Shown here piece by piece: positions 51,511-60,111 of a DNA stretch of 64,000 nt. The notes below the pieces were generated by a model, which made no database searches, was not told the origin of the DNA, and saw only the letters and a program-made list of their open reading frames with translations. This stretch comes from Bacteroidia bacterium. Lineage in GTDB: Bacteria > Bacteroidota > Bacteroidia > J057. The stretch spans positions 62,001-126,000 of the forward strand of contig JAUIKF010000003.1 of NCBI GenBank assembly GCA_030430575.1. The letters run 5' to 3'. Both the position numbers and the translations under genes were made by a program. Numbering within the stretch: the first letter of the stretch is position 1; each line of letters opens with the position of its first letter.

Positions 51511-52143
51511 CTACGCCACCATCTTCCGCTGCAAAATAAACAAAGAGTGCTCTTTGGAGGTGATCGTCACGCTGTGTGGAACGTGAAGGGGAATGGCCAT
51601 GTAATCGCCCTCGTTCATGTCATTGACGTATTCACCCACTACGCAGCGGCAGGAGCCTTTGAGGACGAGAAATTTCTCAACCATGTCGTCGTGGATTTCT
51701 TCCTCAACTTTTCGCTTGGTGAGGACCATGAGGGTGACTTTTTGGGCGTCCTGACCAAGGACATGGGTGAAGTGTTCGCCAAAATTGGCGGGCGGCTGGA
51801 CCGCAGCTGTGAGGGATCGCCAGTATGGGAGATCGGCCGCTTCATTGAGGTCTGGCAAGCCCTCAGGAATAGAATCCGTTGAATCCTGATCCGTTAATTT
51901 TTTTTTTGAGGCGCCCGCTTCAATGGTTGCCAAAAGCTGCGTTTTGAGGGAGGCAGGCGGCGCCTTGGCATGTGCCATGGCATAGCCTTCCAGGGCCTCC
52001 ATGATCGCATCCAGTTCTGCCTGGACTTGTGGATAAATCGCTGCAAAGCGTGCTACTTCCTCCGCCTCTACAGCAGTAAGCTCGCCCATCACATATTGTT
52101 CGAGCACGCCAGAGCTTATATATGCTTGTATATCTTCCATCAA
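51511..52143 (-). CDS. ChrR-like cupin anti-sigma factor
   Basis: The 210-residue protein has an N-terminal anti-sigma-like helical domain (about 1-55, DIQAYISSGVLEQYVMGELTAVEAEEVARFAA) without the HxxxCxxC zinc motif seen in ChrR. The C-terminal cupin (about 110-205) has candidate metal ligands H151, E156, H187 and H190 (EEIHDDMVEKFLVLKG; IPLHVPHSV). Its ATG overlaps the sigma-factor stop by four bases. In known ChrR proteins the N-domain holds the sigma and the cupin senses a stress signal. The same split of roles is inferred. Confidence 0.85.
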   Translation of the reverse strand: MMEDIQAYISSGVLEQYVMGELTAVEAEEVARFAAIYPQVQAELDAIMEALEGYAMAHAKAPPASLKTQLLATIEAGASKKKLTDQDSTDSIPEGLPDLNEAADLPYWRSLTAAVQPPANFGEHFTHVLGQDAQKVTLMVLTKRKVEEEIHDDMVEKFLVLKGSCRCVVGEYVNDMNEGDYMAIPLHVPHSVTITSKEHSLFILQRKMVA

Positions 52144-52715
52144 AGCATGATTTTTCGAAGTTCTTGAATGGCCTTACGCGACCGAGTCTTGACCGTTCCC
52201 AATGGCAACGCTAATTCCTCTGCCACTTCTGCCTGGGTATAGCCCCCAAAATACATCAAATCAATGATTTTGCGATACTTGGGCTGTAATTTGGCCACGA
52301 TTTCAGGTAGCCCTATATGATCGATATTTAGCACAGAAGCACCCATCTTGGCTGTTGTCAACACGTCTCCCCTCTCCATCAGACTTTGCTGCTTTTGATG
52401 CTTGGATCGTATTTTATCAATGGCCGCATTGCGAGCGATACGCAGCAACCAGGTGAAAAGGCGGCCTTTTTGGGGCTTATAGTCTTTCATCCGACTCCAT
52501 ATTTTCATAAAAGCTTCTTGCAACACATCCTGAGCTACCGCTTCATCCTGCACGATCCGCACAATCACCCCATACAGGGCTGGGGAATATCTATCGTACA
52601 ATTCCGACAAAGCGGATTTGTCCCTGTCCACCACACGGGTGACAAGCTGCAACTCCTGATACCCTGCCCCCTGGGCGGGTTTCACATGTGGGGAAGTCAT
52701 CTTATATTCCTTCAT
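52140..52715 (-). CDS. ECF-type sigma-70 factor paired with cupin anti-sigma
   Basis: A 191-residue sigma factor. Region 2 is AVAQDVLQEAFMKIWSRMKDYKPQKGRLFTWLLRIARNAAIDKIRSK. Region 4 is LQPKYRKIIDLMYFGGYTQAEVAEELALPLGTVKTRSRKAIQELRK, with a textbook helix-turn-helix. The sequence is close to the SigK/EcfG-like group often paired with ChrR or RskA-type anti-sigmas. Translationally coupled to the cupin anti-sigma. An internal ATG at residue 6 is an alternative start. Confidence 0.92.
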   Translation of the reverse strand: MKEYKMTSPHVKPAQGAGYQELQLVTRVVDRDKSALSELYDRYSPALYGVIVRIVQDEAVAQDVLQEAFMKIWSRMKDYKPQKGRLFTWLLRIARNAAIDKIRSKHQKQQSLMERGDVLTTAKMGASVLNIDHIGLPEIVAKLQPKYRKIIDLMYFGGYTQAEVAEELALPLGTVKTRSRKAIQELRKIML

Positions 52716-52817
52716 AGAGGTACATTTATGACTACCTTATGATAGCTTTCTAGGAAAGATACGAAATAAATCTATTGGGTGGATTTAGAGGGGGTGATAA
52801 AAGTATACCCATCCTCC

Positions 52818-53468
52818 TTATTTCATTACAGCCTTCACCATCAATTGACTTGCAGACGTCCCCCCAGCCTCAAGCCCACCTTCTATAAGTACAGGAGGCC
52901 CCCAAACGACAAAGGGCCTTTGAATTTCAAAGGCGTAGTAGCGAAAGACTTTACCCTTGGGTGGATCAGGATCGATAAAATGTGCGTTTTGGGGATACCC
53001 ATCCTCTAGATATTTTTTTCCAATAAACCTTATGATATTTCCTGTTAAATGGAGATTCCCAATTATCTTGGAATTATCGCAATATGCTACTGACTGATGG
53101 GCTGGTTCAAGATAAAATCCTTCATATAGGCTATAAAGGGTTCCTTTGTTGAGAGATTCAGCATATTCGTATTCAGAAGGGATCACCCAGTTGGGGCAAT
53201 CACATGCATAAGAAATATACATCAAGTCAAGTGTGTCTAGCTTCCCTAACTTGCTAGACTTGTGCTTACACTCTTTATCAATCAAGTCAAGCCGATTCAG
53301 GCTTTCCACTATATTCATAGAAGCGATCACCGATGCGGTATCAAAGGGGATGGTAAGGTAGGGGGTTTCAGGCGAACGAGATTCAGTAAGTGGTCCACAA
53401 GCAATCAATGCCAATAAAAGAAGGGGGATGGTTTTACTTAATAAAGTGGCTTTGTGAGATAAAGTCAT
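52818..53468 (-). CDS. Hypothetical lipoprotein downstream of the EcoRV-like methylase
   Basis: A 216-residue protein started at MTLSHKATLLSKTIPLLLLALIAC, four bases after the methylase stop; the ATG at 53483 would overlap that gene by 11 bases. The lipobox LALIAC predicts lipid anchoring. Mature region contains four Cys-bearing segments (KECKHKSS, SYACDCPNW, VAYCDNS). No family is recognised. Close spacing suggests co-transcription, but a role in restriction is not implied. Confidence 0.65.
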   Translation of the reverse strand: MTLSHKATLLSKTIPLLLLALIACGPLTESRSPETPYLTIPFDTASVIASMNIVESLNRLDLIDKECKHKSSKLGKLDTLDLMYISYACDCPNWVIPSEYEYAESLNKGTLYSLYEGFYLEPAHQSVAYCDNSKIIGNLHLTGNIIRFIGKKYLEDGYPQNAHFIDPDPPKGKVFRYYAFEIQRPFVVWGPPVLIEGGLEAGGTSASQLMVKAVMK

Positions 53469-53472
53469 AGCT

Positions 53473-54426
53473 TTACTCTTCAAAAGCCAACGTTAATTGC
53501 TTAGGAATAATGTTATCAGTAGGTGCTTCTGTCAATAAAGACACTTCTGCTTCGATTCGAGATTTCATCTCCCCTGTTGAGATGCTATCAGGTAATTCGA
53601 TATTTGATAACAATGCCTCGTAAACGGCATTTCTATTTGTTTCTTTCCCCCCAACATGATAGAAGTGCTCCTTAGTAGTAAGGAAACAATCGCCCCAGAC
53701 ATCAAAAATATAATTGTTGACCCTATACTTATTACTTAGCCAAGTGGAAAGAAGGAACTTTGCTTCGGAATTGTACAATCCATTTTTGAGGAAAATTTCC
53801 TCCTCTTCAGACCAAGAATCAAAATAATCAACATGTCTTCCTATGTAAGGCGGATCTGAATAGACCAAGTCTGTTGACGTTATTTCATCTAGTGTTTGCT
53901 TAAAATCTTGGTTTTTAAATTCATAGTCGCCAGACTGGATTATTTGATAGATATTCTCAACCTGATTCGTGATTTTTGTCATGAGCGCTTGGGCAAAGCG
54001 GTTGGGCTTTTTGCAAAAAGGGACATTAAATCCTCCCTTTTTATTAAACCGCATCATCCCATTAAAACAAGACCTACTTAAGAAAAGAAAATCCAAAGGA
54101 TTGCCTTCTTCATTGAATCTATTTCGCAGTTCATAGTAATGTGCTCCCTCAGATTGCAATAACTTTTCGCCTTCAGTAATTAAGTGATTCTTTACAATTC
54201 GGCTTGTTATTTCTTTGTTTTTAAGGGCATTGTAAAAGTTTATGATATGTGGATTGCTATCGCAAAGTAGGGCCTTCTTAGGTCTAATATTGAATGCGAC
54301 GACACCTGTTCCCATAAATGGCTCAACCCATCTATCATAGTCAAGTTCATTAACATTTGAGCTTATCCATTCAACAAGCTTCGTTTTGATGCCTTGAGAT
54401 TTTATCGGGGGGACAAATATTTTCAT
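53473..54426 (-). CDS. DNA adenine-N6 methyltransferase, probable GATATC-specific (M.EcoRV-like)
   Basis: A 317-residue D12-class (Dam/EcoRV/DpnM type) methyltransferase. The SAM motif is EPFMGTG (35-41), the N-terminal [16 protein letters not shown] segment matches the family opening, and the catalytic motif is DPPY (191-194). It overlaps the restriction gene by four bases. With an EcoRV-like partner it should methylate adenine in GATATC. DNA of the pair looks clearly A/T-richer than its neighbours, a common sign of transfer. Confidence 0.9.
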   Translation of the reverse strand: MKIFVPPIKSQGIKTKLVEWISSNVNELDYDRWVEPFMGTGVVAFNIRPKKALLCDSNPHIINFYNALKNKEITSRIVKNHLITEGEKLLQSEGAHYYELRNRFNEEGNPLDFLFLSRSCFNGMMRFNKKGGFNVPFCKKPNRFAQALMTKITNQVENIYQIIQSGDYEFKNQDFKQTLDEITSTDLVYSDPPYIGRHVDYFDSWSEEEEIFLKNGLYNSEAKFLLSTWLSNKYRVNNYIFDVWGDCFLTTKEHFYHVGGKETNRNAVYEALLSNIELPDSISTGEMKSRIEAEVSLLTEAPTDNIIPKQLTLAFEE

Positions 54427-55334
54427 TGTTTTCTCCTTCTTTTTGCTCCTTTTGCAACAACTTTATCCATCAAATCTAATCTCCCTTTAAATTCAAGAAA
54501 ATCCCAGATACTGGTAACCTTTATCGTTTTCCCATCCTTGATCATCGTCGCCGATCCATAGTTCATCCAATATTCATCAAACCATTCTTCTCCCAATTGA
54601 CTAAATACCCCATTTCCTGCTTTTAGATCATCAATATCTTTAATAGAGCCAATATTTGCTGTGTTTCCAGAACCTTGGCTGTCACTAGCAATCTTCCATT
54701 TGGGTGCTGCAAAAAAATCAAAATCTCTTATCACAGAAGTGATAGATTTAAGGTTTTCAATCTTGGTTACCTTCCTTGCCCCAATAGGTGATTCCTCATT
54801 CCCATATGTAGGTTCTAGCTCATTTACATGGAAAACCTCAGTTTCTGACAAATCATCTAAATCTGCTCTTGTGTATATGACTCCTAGACAATAATGGCCT
54901 GTATATTGATTATAGGGAAATTGTATATTTTTATCTTTGTCGCGTTCCTTAAAATAAGCCCCATGGCTACCAAGTGTAAACCCAGCTGATTTCTTATTTC
55001 TTCGGAAGGTAGTTTTTAAATCAAGAGCAAATTTTATTAAGTCATCCTCTTTATTGACAAGCGTTAAGTCAGGATACCAATTTTGGTGTTCGGCTAAAAT
55101 AATTTTGTACCCAATTTTATCGGCAAAACTTAGAATTTCTGGAAAAAGGTGTATTTCAAGTATTTTGGAAACAATTTTGGTATCAGATGAAATGGTAAAT
55201 ATGTTTTTATAAATATCTACAAAACCCTTTATGGTCCATTCCCCTGATTCAGTTGATACATACTGCTTTAAAGTATTTACAAATTCCTCTAAAGCGTCCT
55301 CAAATTCAGAAATATATTTCTGTCTATTGTCCAT
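54423..55334 (-). CDS. Type II restriction endonuclease, EcoRV family
   Basis: A 303-residue protein aligning by eye along most of EcoRV. The catalytic set is complete: E60 (EcoRV E45), D89 in NWYPDLTL (EcoRV D74) and D105/K107 in FALDLKTTF (EcoRV D90/K92). FTLG...[18 protein letters not shown] matches the central segment. The base-contacting recognition loop is kept as [10 protein letters not shown] (221-230), against GSGNTTNIGS in EcoRV. This predicts blunt cleavage at GATATC. The protein is longer than EcoRV (245) through an N-terminal extension and a C-terminal basic tail. Located upstream of and overlapping its methylase. Confidence 0.93.
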   Translation of the reverse strand: MDNRQKYISEFEDALEEFVNTLKQYVSTESGEWTIKGFVDIYKNIFTISSDTKIVSKILEIHLFPEILSFADKIGYKIILAEHQNWYPDLTLVNKEDDLIKFALDLKTTFRRNKKSAGFTLGSHGAYFKERDKDKNIQFPYNQYTGHYCLGVIYTRADLDDLSETEVFHVNELEPTYGNEESPIGARKVTKIENLKSITSVIRDFDFFAAPKWKIASDSQGSGNTANIGSIKDIDDLKAGNGVFSQLGEEWFDEYWMNYGSATMIKDGKTIKVTSIWDFLEFKGRLDLMDKVVAKGAKRRRKQ

Positions 55335-55399
55335 TCATCTTTTGTTTATGCAATATAGCATAAAATCTAATAAAAATTGCATATTACTAATACTTTCAG

Positions 55400-57262
55400 C
55401 TACCCTTGTCTTTCCGCCGCTAGCGCATAGGCCGCATCATAATGCCGCGTCAGCGAGTTCCAGTCGAAGCGCATGGCCGCTTCTTCTACCTTATAGCGCT
55501 GCTCGATGCGCTCCCGGCGCCCCAAGGTCACAAAGTGGTAAAGCTGGTCAGCCAGTTGGTCGGCAGCGTTGTGGTACAGTAAGTCGCGACGATTCACGAC
55601 GTAGAGGCCGTGTAACTCTGGGTTGGGGATATTCTTGAGGCTGTAGGAGCCAAATCCTGCCAGGTTGCTCGTGACAGCTGGCACGCCGCTGGCCATGCAC
55701 TCAAGTGGGGTATACCCCCAAGGTTCATAGTAACTTGGGAAGACGCCCAAATGGCATCCCCGCACAAACTCAGGGTATTCAATGCCAAACAGGGGATTGG
55801 CAGAGTTGATAAAATCGGGGTGGAAGACAATCTTGACACGATCTTCCGCTTTGTTGTAAAACTCCGCTTCACGGAGAAATTGGAGGATAGGGTCATTGGA
55901 ATCATCGACCAGGTCGTGCGTCACGACGGAAGGAAGGCCTTGGTTCTTCCAGATCTGGAGGTTGCGCCGCAGCCTGATTTTCCAGTATTCGTCCAGCAGT
56001 TCATTGAGGTCTGGGAATTTAGAATCTTCCGCCTTGGCGACGCGGGTAAAGAGGCGTTCGCCGATCTGCTCCTTGATGGCTTCTGTGGTGGCTTGAAGCT
56101 CATTGAGCATAGCGCGTGACTCCATCACATGGGGATTGATGCTCTTAACTTCCCCTTTGGTGATGAAAAACATCACCACTGTCTTGTCAATCCCCTCTTG
56201 CTTCATCCGATGATTGAGGCGGGTGAGAGCTTCTAAGGTGATGTCAAATCCTTTATTCTTGTACTCGTATCGGCCAGAAGTAAAGAAATATAAGACGCGA
56301 TCCAGGTTAAAGGGAGTACTTTGGAAAAAATGCCCTTGGACAAATTTATGGATCTCGTCTTTGTAGTCTTGATGCAAATTCTGGATCTCATGGGGTGCAA
56401 CAAATCGCTGAATATTGAGTCCATTGGGCAAAATGACATCAGGTTTCCGTCCAAGCAGTTGTTCACATTCACGACCTGTGACTTCGCTCACTGTCGTGAA
56501 GACATGGCTCCCATGTGCGGCTGCCCGCTCAAAATTCGTCTCGGTCTCTATCCCAAATTTTTTCGCTTCTGCTTCCCAATTATAGAAAGGCAAATGCTGA
56601 TAGAACTCAGGGTCATTCATCGCCAGATATCGCCCCAGAAGCGTAGCATGAGTCGTAAAGACTAGTTGGATCCGATCGGTGTTGCGGCGAATACCCGGGA
56701 TGGCAGTTGCTGCCATCCATTCATGCATGTGGGTGATGAGTTTTTTACCTGCCGAGATGTTTTCATCAGCGAGGGTTAACATGAAGGTTTTGACCAAAAA
56801 CCCAAATGCTACTACCTGATTGATTAAAGGATGATGTGTCGGGGTACTGATGTTATGGTGATCCCACAATTCATATTTTATTTCACCTAGCTTATCGTCC
56901 ACTTGAGCGGGATTGAACAGCACCACTTTTGGTTTACCACCAATCATCCAATTACCATAATGCACCTCGTAGCCCATCTCACGCATGCGGATCACCGCCA
57001 GCCCAAAAGGATCGTCATAATCCTCCGTAGGCTCAAAAAATGCTGAGACATTGGGATGTACATACGGTCCTAATAAGCAGTAGTCCTTGCCCCATTTTTC
57101 AACAATGGTGGGCGCTTTGGAACGCAAAACGGTGTAGATCCCTCCAACTTGGTTACATACCTCCCATGCACATTCAATGAGCAAGGCATTGTCTACCCTT
57201 CCTGAAGTGGCATCTCCTGTAGCAGCTTCAAATACGCGAGGATTTGGATTATTTTTGGTCAT
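55400..57262 (-). CDS. Glycogen synthase, GT3 (eukaryote-like) family
   Basis: A 620-residue enzyme beginning IECAWEVCNQVGGIYTVLRSKA, the GT3 signature in place of the bacterial GT5 KTGGL motif. HMHEWMAATAIPGIRR, FTTHATLLGRYLA, ILPNGLN and the C-terminal FPSYYEPWGYTPLECMASGVPAVTSNLAGFG donor-site segment are all present. It extends alpha-1,4-glucan from a nucleotide-glucose donor, usually UDP-glucose for GT3. Adjacent to a two-component system and near a GH63-like glucosidase, though it is not obviously co-transcribed with either. Confidence 0.93.
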   Translation of the reverse strand: MTKNNPNPRVFEAATGDATSGRVDNALLIECAWEVCNQVGGIYTVLRSKAPTIVEKWGKDYCLLGPYVHPNVSAFFEPTEDYDDPFGLAVIRMREMGYEVHYGNWMIGGKPKVVLFNPAQVDDKLGEIKYELWDHHNISTPTHHPLINQVVAFGFLVKTFMLTLADENISAGKKLITHMHEWMAATAIPGIRRNTDRIQLVFTTHATLLGRYLAMNDPEFYQHLPFYNWEAEAKKFGIETETNFERAAAHGSHVFTTVSEVTGRECEQLLGRKPDVILPNGLNIQRFVAPHEIQNLHQDYKDEIHKFVQGHFFQSTPFNLDRVLYFFTSGRYEYKNKGFDITLEALTRLNHRMKQEGIDKTVVMFFITKGEVKSINPHVMESRAMLNELQATTEAIKEQIGERLFTRVAKAEDSKFPDLNELLDEYWKIRLRRNLQIWKNQGLPSVVTHDLVDDSNDPILQFLREAEFYNKAEDRVKIVFHPDFINSANPLFGIEYPEFVRGCHLGVFPSYYEPWGYTPLECMASGVPAVTSNLAGFGSYSLKNIPNPELHGLYVVNRRDLLYHNAADQLADQLYHFVTLGRRERIEQRYKVEEAAMRFDWNSLTRHYDAAYALAAERQG

Positions 57263-57384
57263 AGGGCAAAATAAAGAAAATTTTGAACCACAAAAGAATG
57301 TAGGAGAAAATTCAAGTTCAAACTCAAGCCCAAATCCAAGCTGTCGAGGATTTCTGGATCATGGGGAGGGCCTTTTGCGTAAAC

Positions 57385-58083
57385 TCAAAACTTCTTACCC
57401 ACAAGACGGTATCCGACTCCATGGACCGTCAAAATAACCTTAGGTTGGTGAACATCCCATTCCACCTTCTGGCGCAAGCGCGCGATGAAGTTATCGACCG
57501 TTCGGGTCGTGAGTTCTGCCTCGTAACCCCAGACTTCGCTGAGTAGCTCGTTTCGGCTCACAGGGCGATCATGGTGATCTATCAAGAACTTCAGAATTTC
57601 AAATTCTTTATGACTCAACTTCACAGCAGATTGCCCTTCGAATGCTTCATAAGCAGCAAAATCGATATTCAATCGCCCAATGGCCATCACCTGACCTTCA
57701 TGGCTGGAATCATTTTTCACCGTCCGCCGGAGCACCGCTTTTATCCGTGCTAGCAACTCGCGTAGCCCAAAAGGCTTGGTGATGTAATCATCGGCCCCCA
57801 ATTCAAGGCCGAGAACTTTGTCGATTTCTTCTCCCTTGGCCGTAAGCAAGATCACGGGGGTCTCAATGCCTTCTTTGCGCATGCGTTTGCACACCTCAAA
57901 CCCTGACATCTGAGGCATCATCACATCCAAAATAATCAGGTCATATGCCTGTTGCTGGATGGCTGCAAGTCCTGCCAAGCCATCCGCAGCACACTCCACA
58001 GCATACCCTTCGAATTCCAGGTTGTCTTGTAAGCCCAGCCGCATGGCGGGTTCATCTTCTACGACGAGGATTTTGTGTTTCAT
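57385..58083 (-). CDS. OmpR/PhoB-family response regulator
   Basis: A 232-residue regulator. The receiver domain has the acidic pair E9/D10, phospho-acceptor D53 (LIILDVMMPQMSG), T81 and K103. A winged-helix DNA-binding domain follows (KLSHKEFEILKFLIDHHDRPVSRNELLSEVWGYEAELTTRTVDNFIARLRQKVE). It is 82 bases downstream of its cognate histidine kinase. Target genes are unknown. Confidence 0.95.
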   Translation of the reverse strand: MKHKILVVEDEPAMRLGLQDNLEFEGYAVECAADGLAGLAAIQQQAYDLIILDVMMPQMSGFEVCKRMRKEGIETPVILLTAKGEEIDKVLGLELGADDYITKPFGLRELLARIKAVLRRTVKNDSSHEGQVMAIGRLNIDFAAYEAFEGQSAVKLSHKEFEILKFLIDHHDRPVSRNELLSEVWGYEAELTTRTVDNFIARLRQKVEWDVHQPKVILTVHGVGYRLVGKKF

Positions 58084-58110
58084 ACCAAATCAGCGTCCGA
58101 ACGCCTGAGA

Positions 58111-58171
58111 GTCTGAACGTCTGAGGGTTAAGCAAAACACTCAGGCCATCAGACCAATCAGACGTTCAGAC
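58111..58171. repeat. Inverted repeat between kinase and response-regulator genes
   Basis: GTCTGAACGTCTGA (58111-58124) and TCAGACGTTCAGAC (58158-58171) are perfectly complementary 14-base arms. A diverged direct copy of the left word (GTCCGAACGCCTGAG) lies at about 58095. The right arm overlaps the kinase stop codon. Confidence 0.85.
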
Positions 58172-59701
58172 TTTCTTAAAATATAGTCGAAAACTGCTTC
58201 CTTTTCCCAATACACTTTTCACAGTGACTTTTCCCCCTTGGCCTTCCATAATATGTTTGACCAAACTGAGGCCTAATCCAGTACCTTTGGTATTGTGAAC
58301 AGGGCCACTTGCGACACGGTAAAATTTATCAAAAATCTGATGCTGCTGATCATTAGAAATCCCCATCCCTTTGTCCTTTATTTCAAGGTAACAATAACTC
58401 CCTTCGATTCCAGTCGTCAACTTGATTTCCTTGGTGGTTTCACTATACTTAATCGCATTGTCTATCAGGTTGATGATAGCTTCAGTAGCCGCTTCTGCAT
58501 CAGCCTGGACGAGGGGTAGATCTTCTGTTAGGTTAAATTGATAAGTAAACCCATTATTTGTTAAGTGAAATTCATAAACTGACAGAACTTCATGTGCCAA
58601 GATATTGAGATCTACTGAAGCCAATTGATACTGCCTTTTACCTGCTTGCATCTGGGAGAAATTGAGGATTTTATTGACAATGCGTGTCAGGCGTTGGGTC
58701 TCTTGACTGATGATCTTGTAGTAAGATAGCTTCTTTTCTTCCGAGGCAACACGCCCCAATTCCAAAGTCTCTGCAAACATAGCAATCAAAGCCAACGGCG
58801 TCCGTATCTCATGGGATACATTGGAGACAAAATCGCTTTTTTTTTGCGCTAATTGAAGCTCACGCTTCACATTTTTGAACACCCAAAAGACAGCTATCAA
58901 CAATAGTATATTGATTCCCAAAATGAGAAACAGGTTGGTATAAGATCTTCTCGAAGCGAGTCGTTCCAGGCTTTCACCTTTTAGCATGATACCTACTGTA
59001 TATTGAGGCAAGAGCCACATCGCCTTTTGCTGAGACGCCAATGAAGCGTCAAATGACTCGGTAGCATAGACCGTTTGTTGATCTTTTGATTGATTTACAA
59101 AAATAACCACCTTCTCTTCGGCGATCTCCTGAAGGCGTGGGGCCATGACTTCCTCTATATAAATCTTAGGATCTATGGCAATCCCACAAGTGACAGGGTG
59201 GCCATTAGGGGACTTACACAGAAAAAGCAAGAGGGTATATTTGCCAGCCCTTAGGCCATGTAAGGGTTCAATTTTGCGATAGTCAGCTTGAAAATAGGTG
59301 GATAATCGCTTAAATAAAGCCGTTTCATTGCACAATACTTCTATCGCCTCCTCTTTAAAAGTGGCCTTGGAAGTATCAGTTAGGGAATAAATACGGAGGG
59401 AAGTAGGCGAAAGGCTATCGGCCAGAAAGAACCAAGAGATAGCAGGATTTTTCCTCATAAACCCCTGACTTCCAGCACTTTCATTAGACGAGGCAATTAG
59501 CTTATCCAATTGGCTCGCCCAACTTTCTCCTACATCTTGGGAATATTGGTTAATGGAAAACAGGATGGCATCTAGCTGATTTCCATATACTTCAGCAAGG
59601 ATTTGCTCATTCTTATTGAGAGAACTCAGCTCGAGCACCGTCAAGGTGGTAGCTGGAAGGAGAAATATGATAAGGAGGACAAGTCCAATTTTGCGAGCCA
59701 T
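58166..59701 (-). CDS. Membrane sensor histidine kinase
   Basis: The 511-residue kinase has TM1 (about 5-26), a periplasmic sensor region of about 230 residues with no recognised fold, and TM2 (about 257-280). The HisKA domain carries VSNVSHEIRTPLALIAMFAETL, with phospho-accepting H297. The ATPase domain has the N box (AIINLIDNAIKYS), G1 (DKGMGIS), F box and G2 (GTGLGLSLVKHI). It is followed by its response regulator. Signal unknown. Confidence 0.94.
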   Translation of the reverse strand: MARKIGLVLLIIFLLPATTLTVLELSSLNKNEQILAEVYGNQLDAILFSINQYSQDVGESWASQLDKLIASSNESAGSQGFMRKNPAISWFFLADSLSPTSLRIYSLTDTSKATFKEEAIEVLCNETALFKRLSTYFQADYRKIEPLHGLRAGKYTLLLFLCKSPNGHPVTCGIAIDPKIYIEEVMAPRLQEIAEEKVVIFVNQSKDQQTVYATESFDASLASQQKAMWLLPQYTVGIMLKGESLERLASRRSYTNLFLILGINILLLIAVFWVFKNVKRELQLAQKKSDFVSNVSHEIRTPLALIAMFAETLELGRVASEEKKLSYYKIISQETQRLTRIVNKILNFSQMQAGKRQYQLASVDLNILAHEVLSVYEFHLTNNGFTYQFNLTEDLPLVQADAEAATEAIINLIDNAIKYSETTKEIKLTTGIEGSYCYLEIKDKGMGISNDQQHQIFDKFYRVASGPVHNTKGTGLGLSLVKHIMEGQGGKVTVKSVLGKGSSFRLYFKKV

Positions 59702-60111
59702 TCCCCAAAGCTACATGACAAAATTGTAACATACTGTAAAAAAAAAGTATCCCACACACGCCAGTACAACTGGTTGGATGGGATACAAACCACACTCGCC
59801 TCAAACCTTTATAGAAAAGTGCCGAAGCACCTTCCTTAAGATTTTGCCACTTGGAAGGTCAGGAGGTTAGTACTGCCTACCATAGTGGAAAAAGAACTAT
59901 CAATTTTGATTAACTATTCTCCTTACTTCCAATTACATGCCATCAAATTACCACAAACCACAACAGTCTGATAATCAGTTAATTAAATTTAATTTCCTCC
60001 CTAAAACATCAAAGGAAAGGCAAGGAATTTTCTCAATTTGAGAAAATCAGTCCTGAAATGAGATTTATTGCCTATTTTAGCCGCCTTTGGCAGATATTTT
60101 AGCAAAAAATC
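59702..60111. other. 410-base divergent intergenic region
   Basis: It lies between the divergent kinase and glucosidase genes, is A/T-rich, and should hold both promoters. The only clear structure is the palindrome at 60027-60047. No RNA gene is seen. Confidence 0.65.
60027..60047. promoter_or_regulatory. Palindrome upstream of GH63-like glucosidase, candidate operator
   Basis: ATTTTCTCAA and TTGAGAAAAT are perfect 10-base arms around a single central T. It lies 65-85 bases ahead of the start codon. Confidence 0.5.

Noticed and set aside
53473-55334. Avoidance of GATATC in the window
   Set aside because: Several intact GATATC sites are readable, for example near 17765, 17837, 37860, 39450 and 41432, so there is no clear depletion.
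59702-60111. tRNA or small RNA in the long gap
   Set aside because: No cloverleaf or TTCGAAT-type T-arm is visible, and the region looks like a promoter area.
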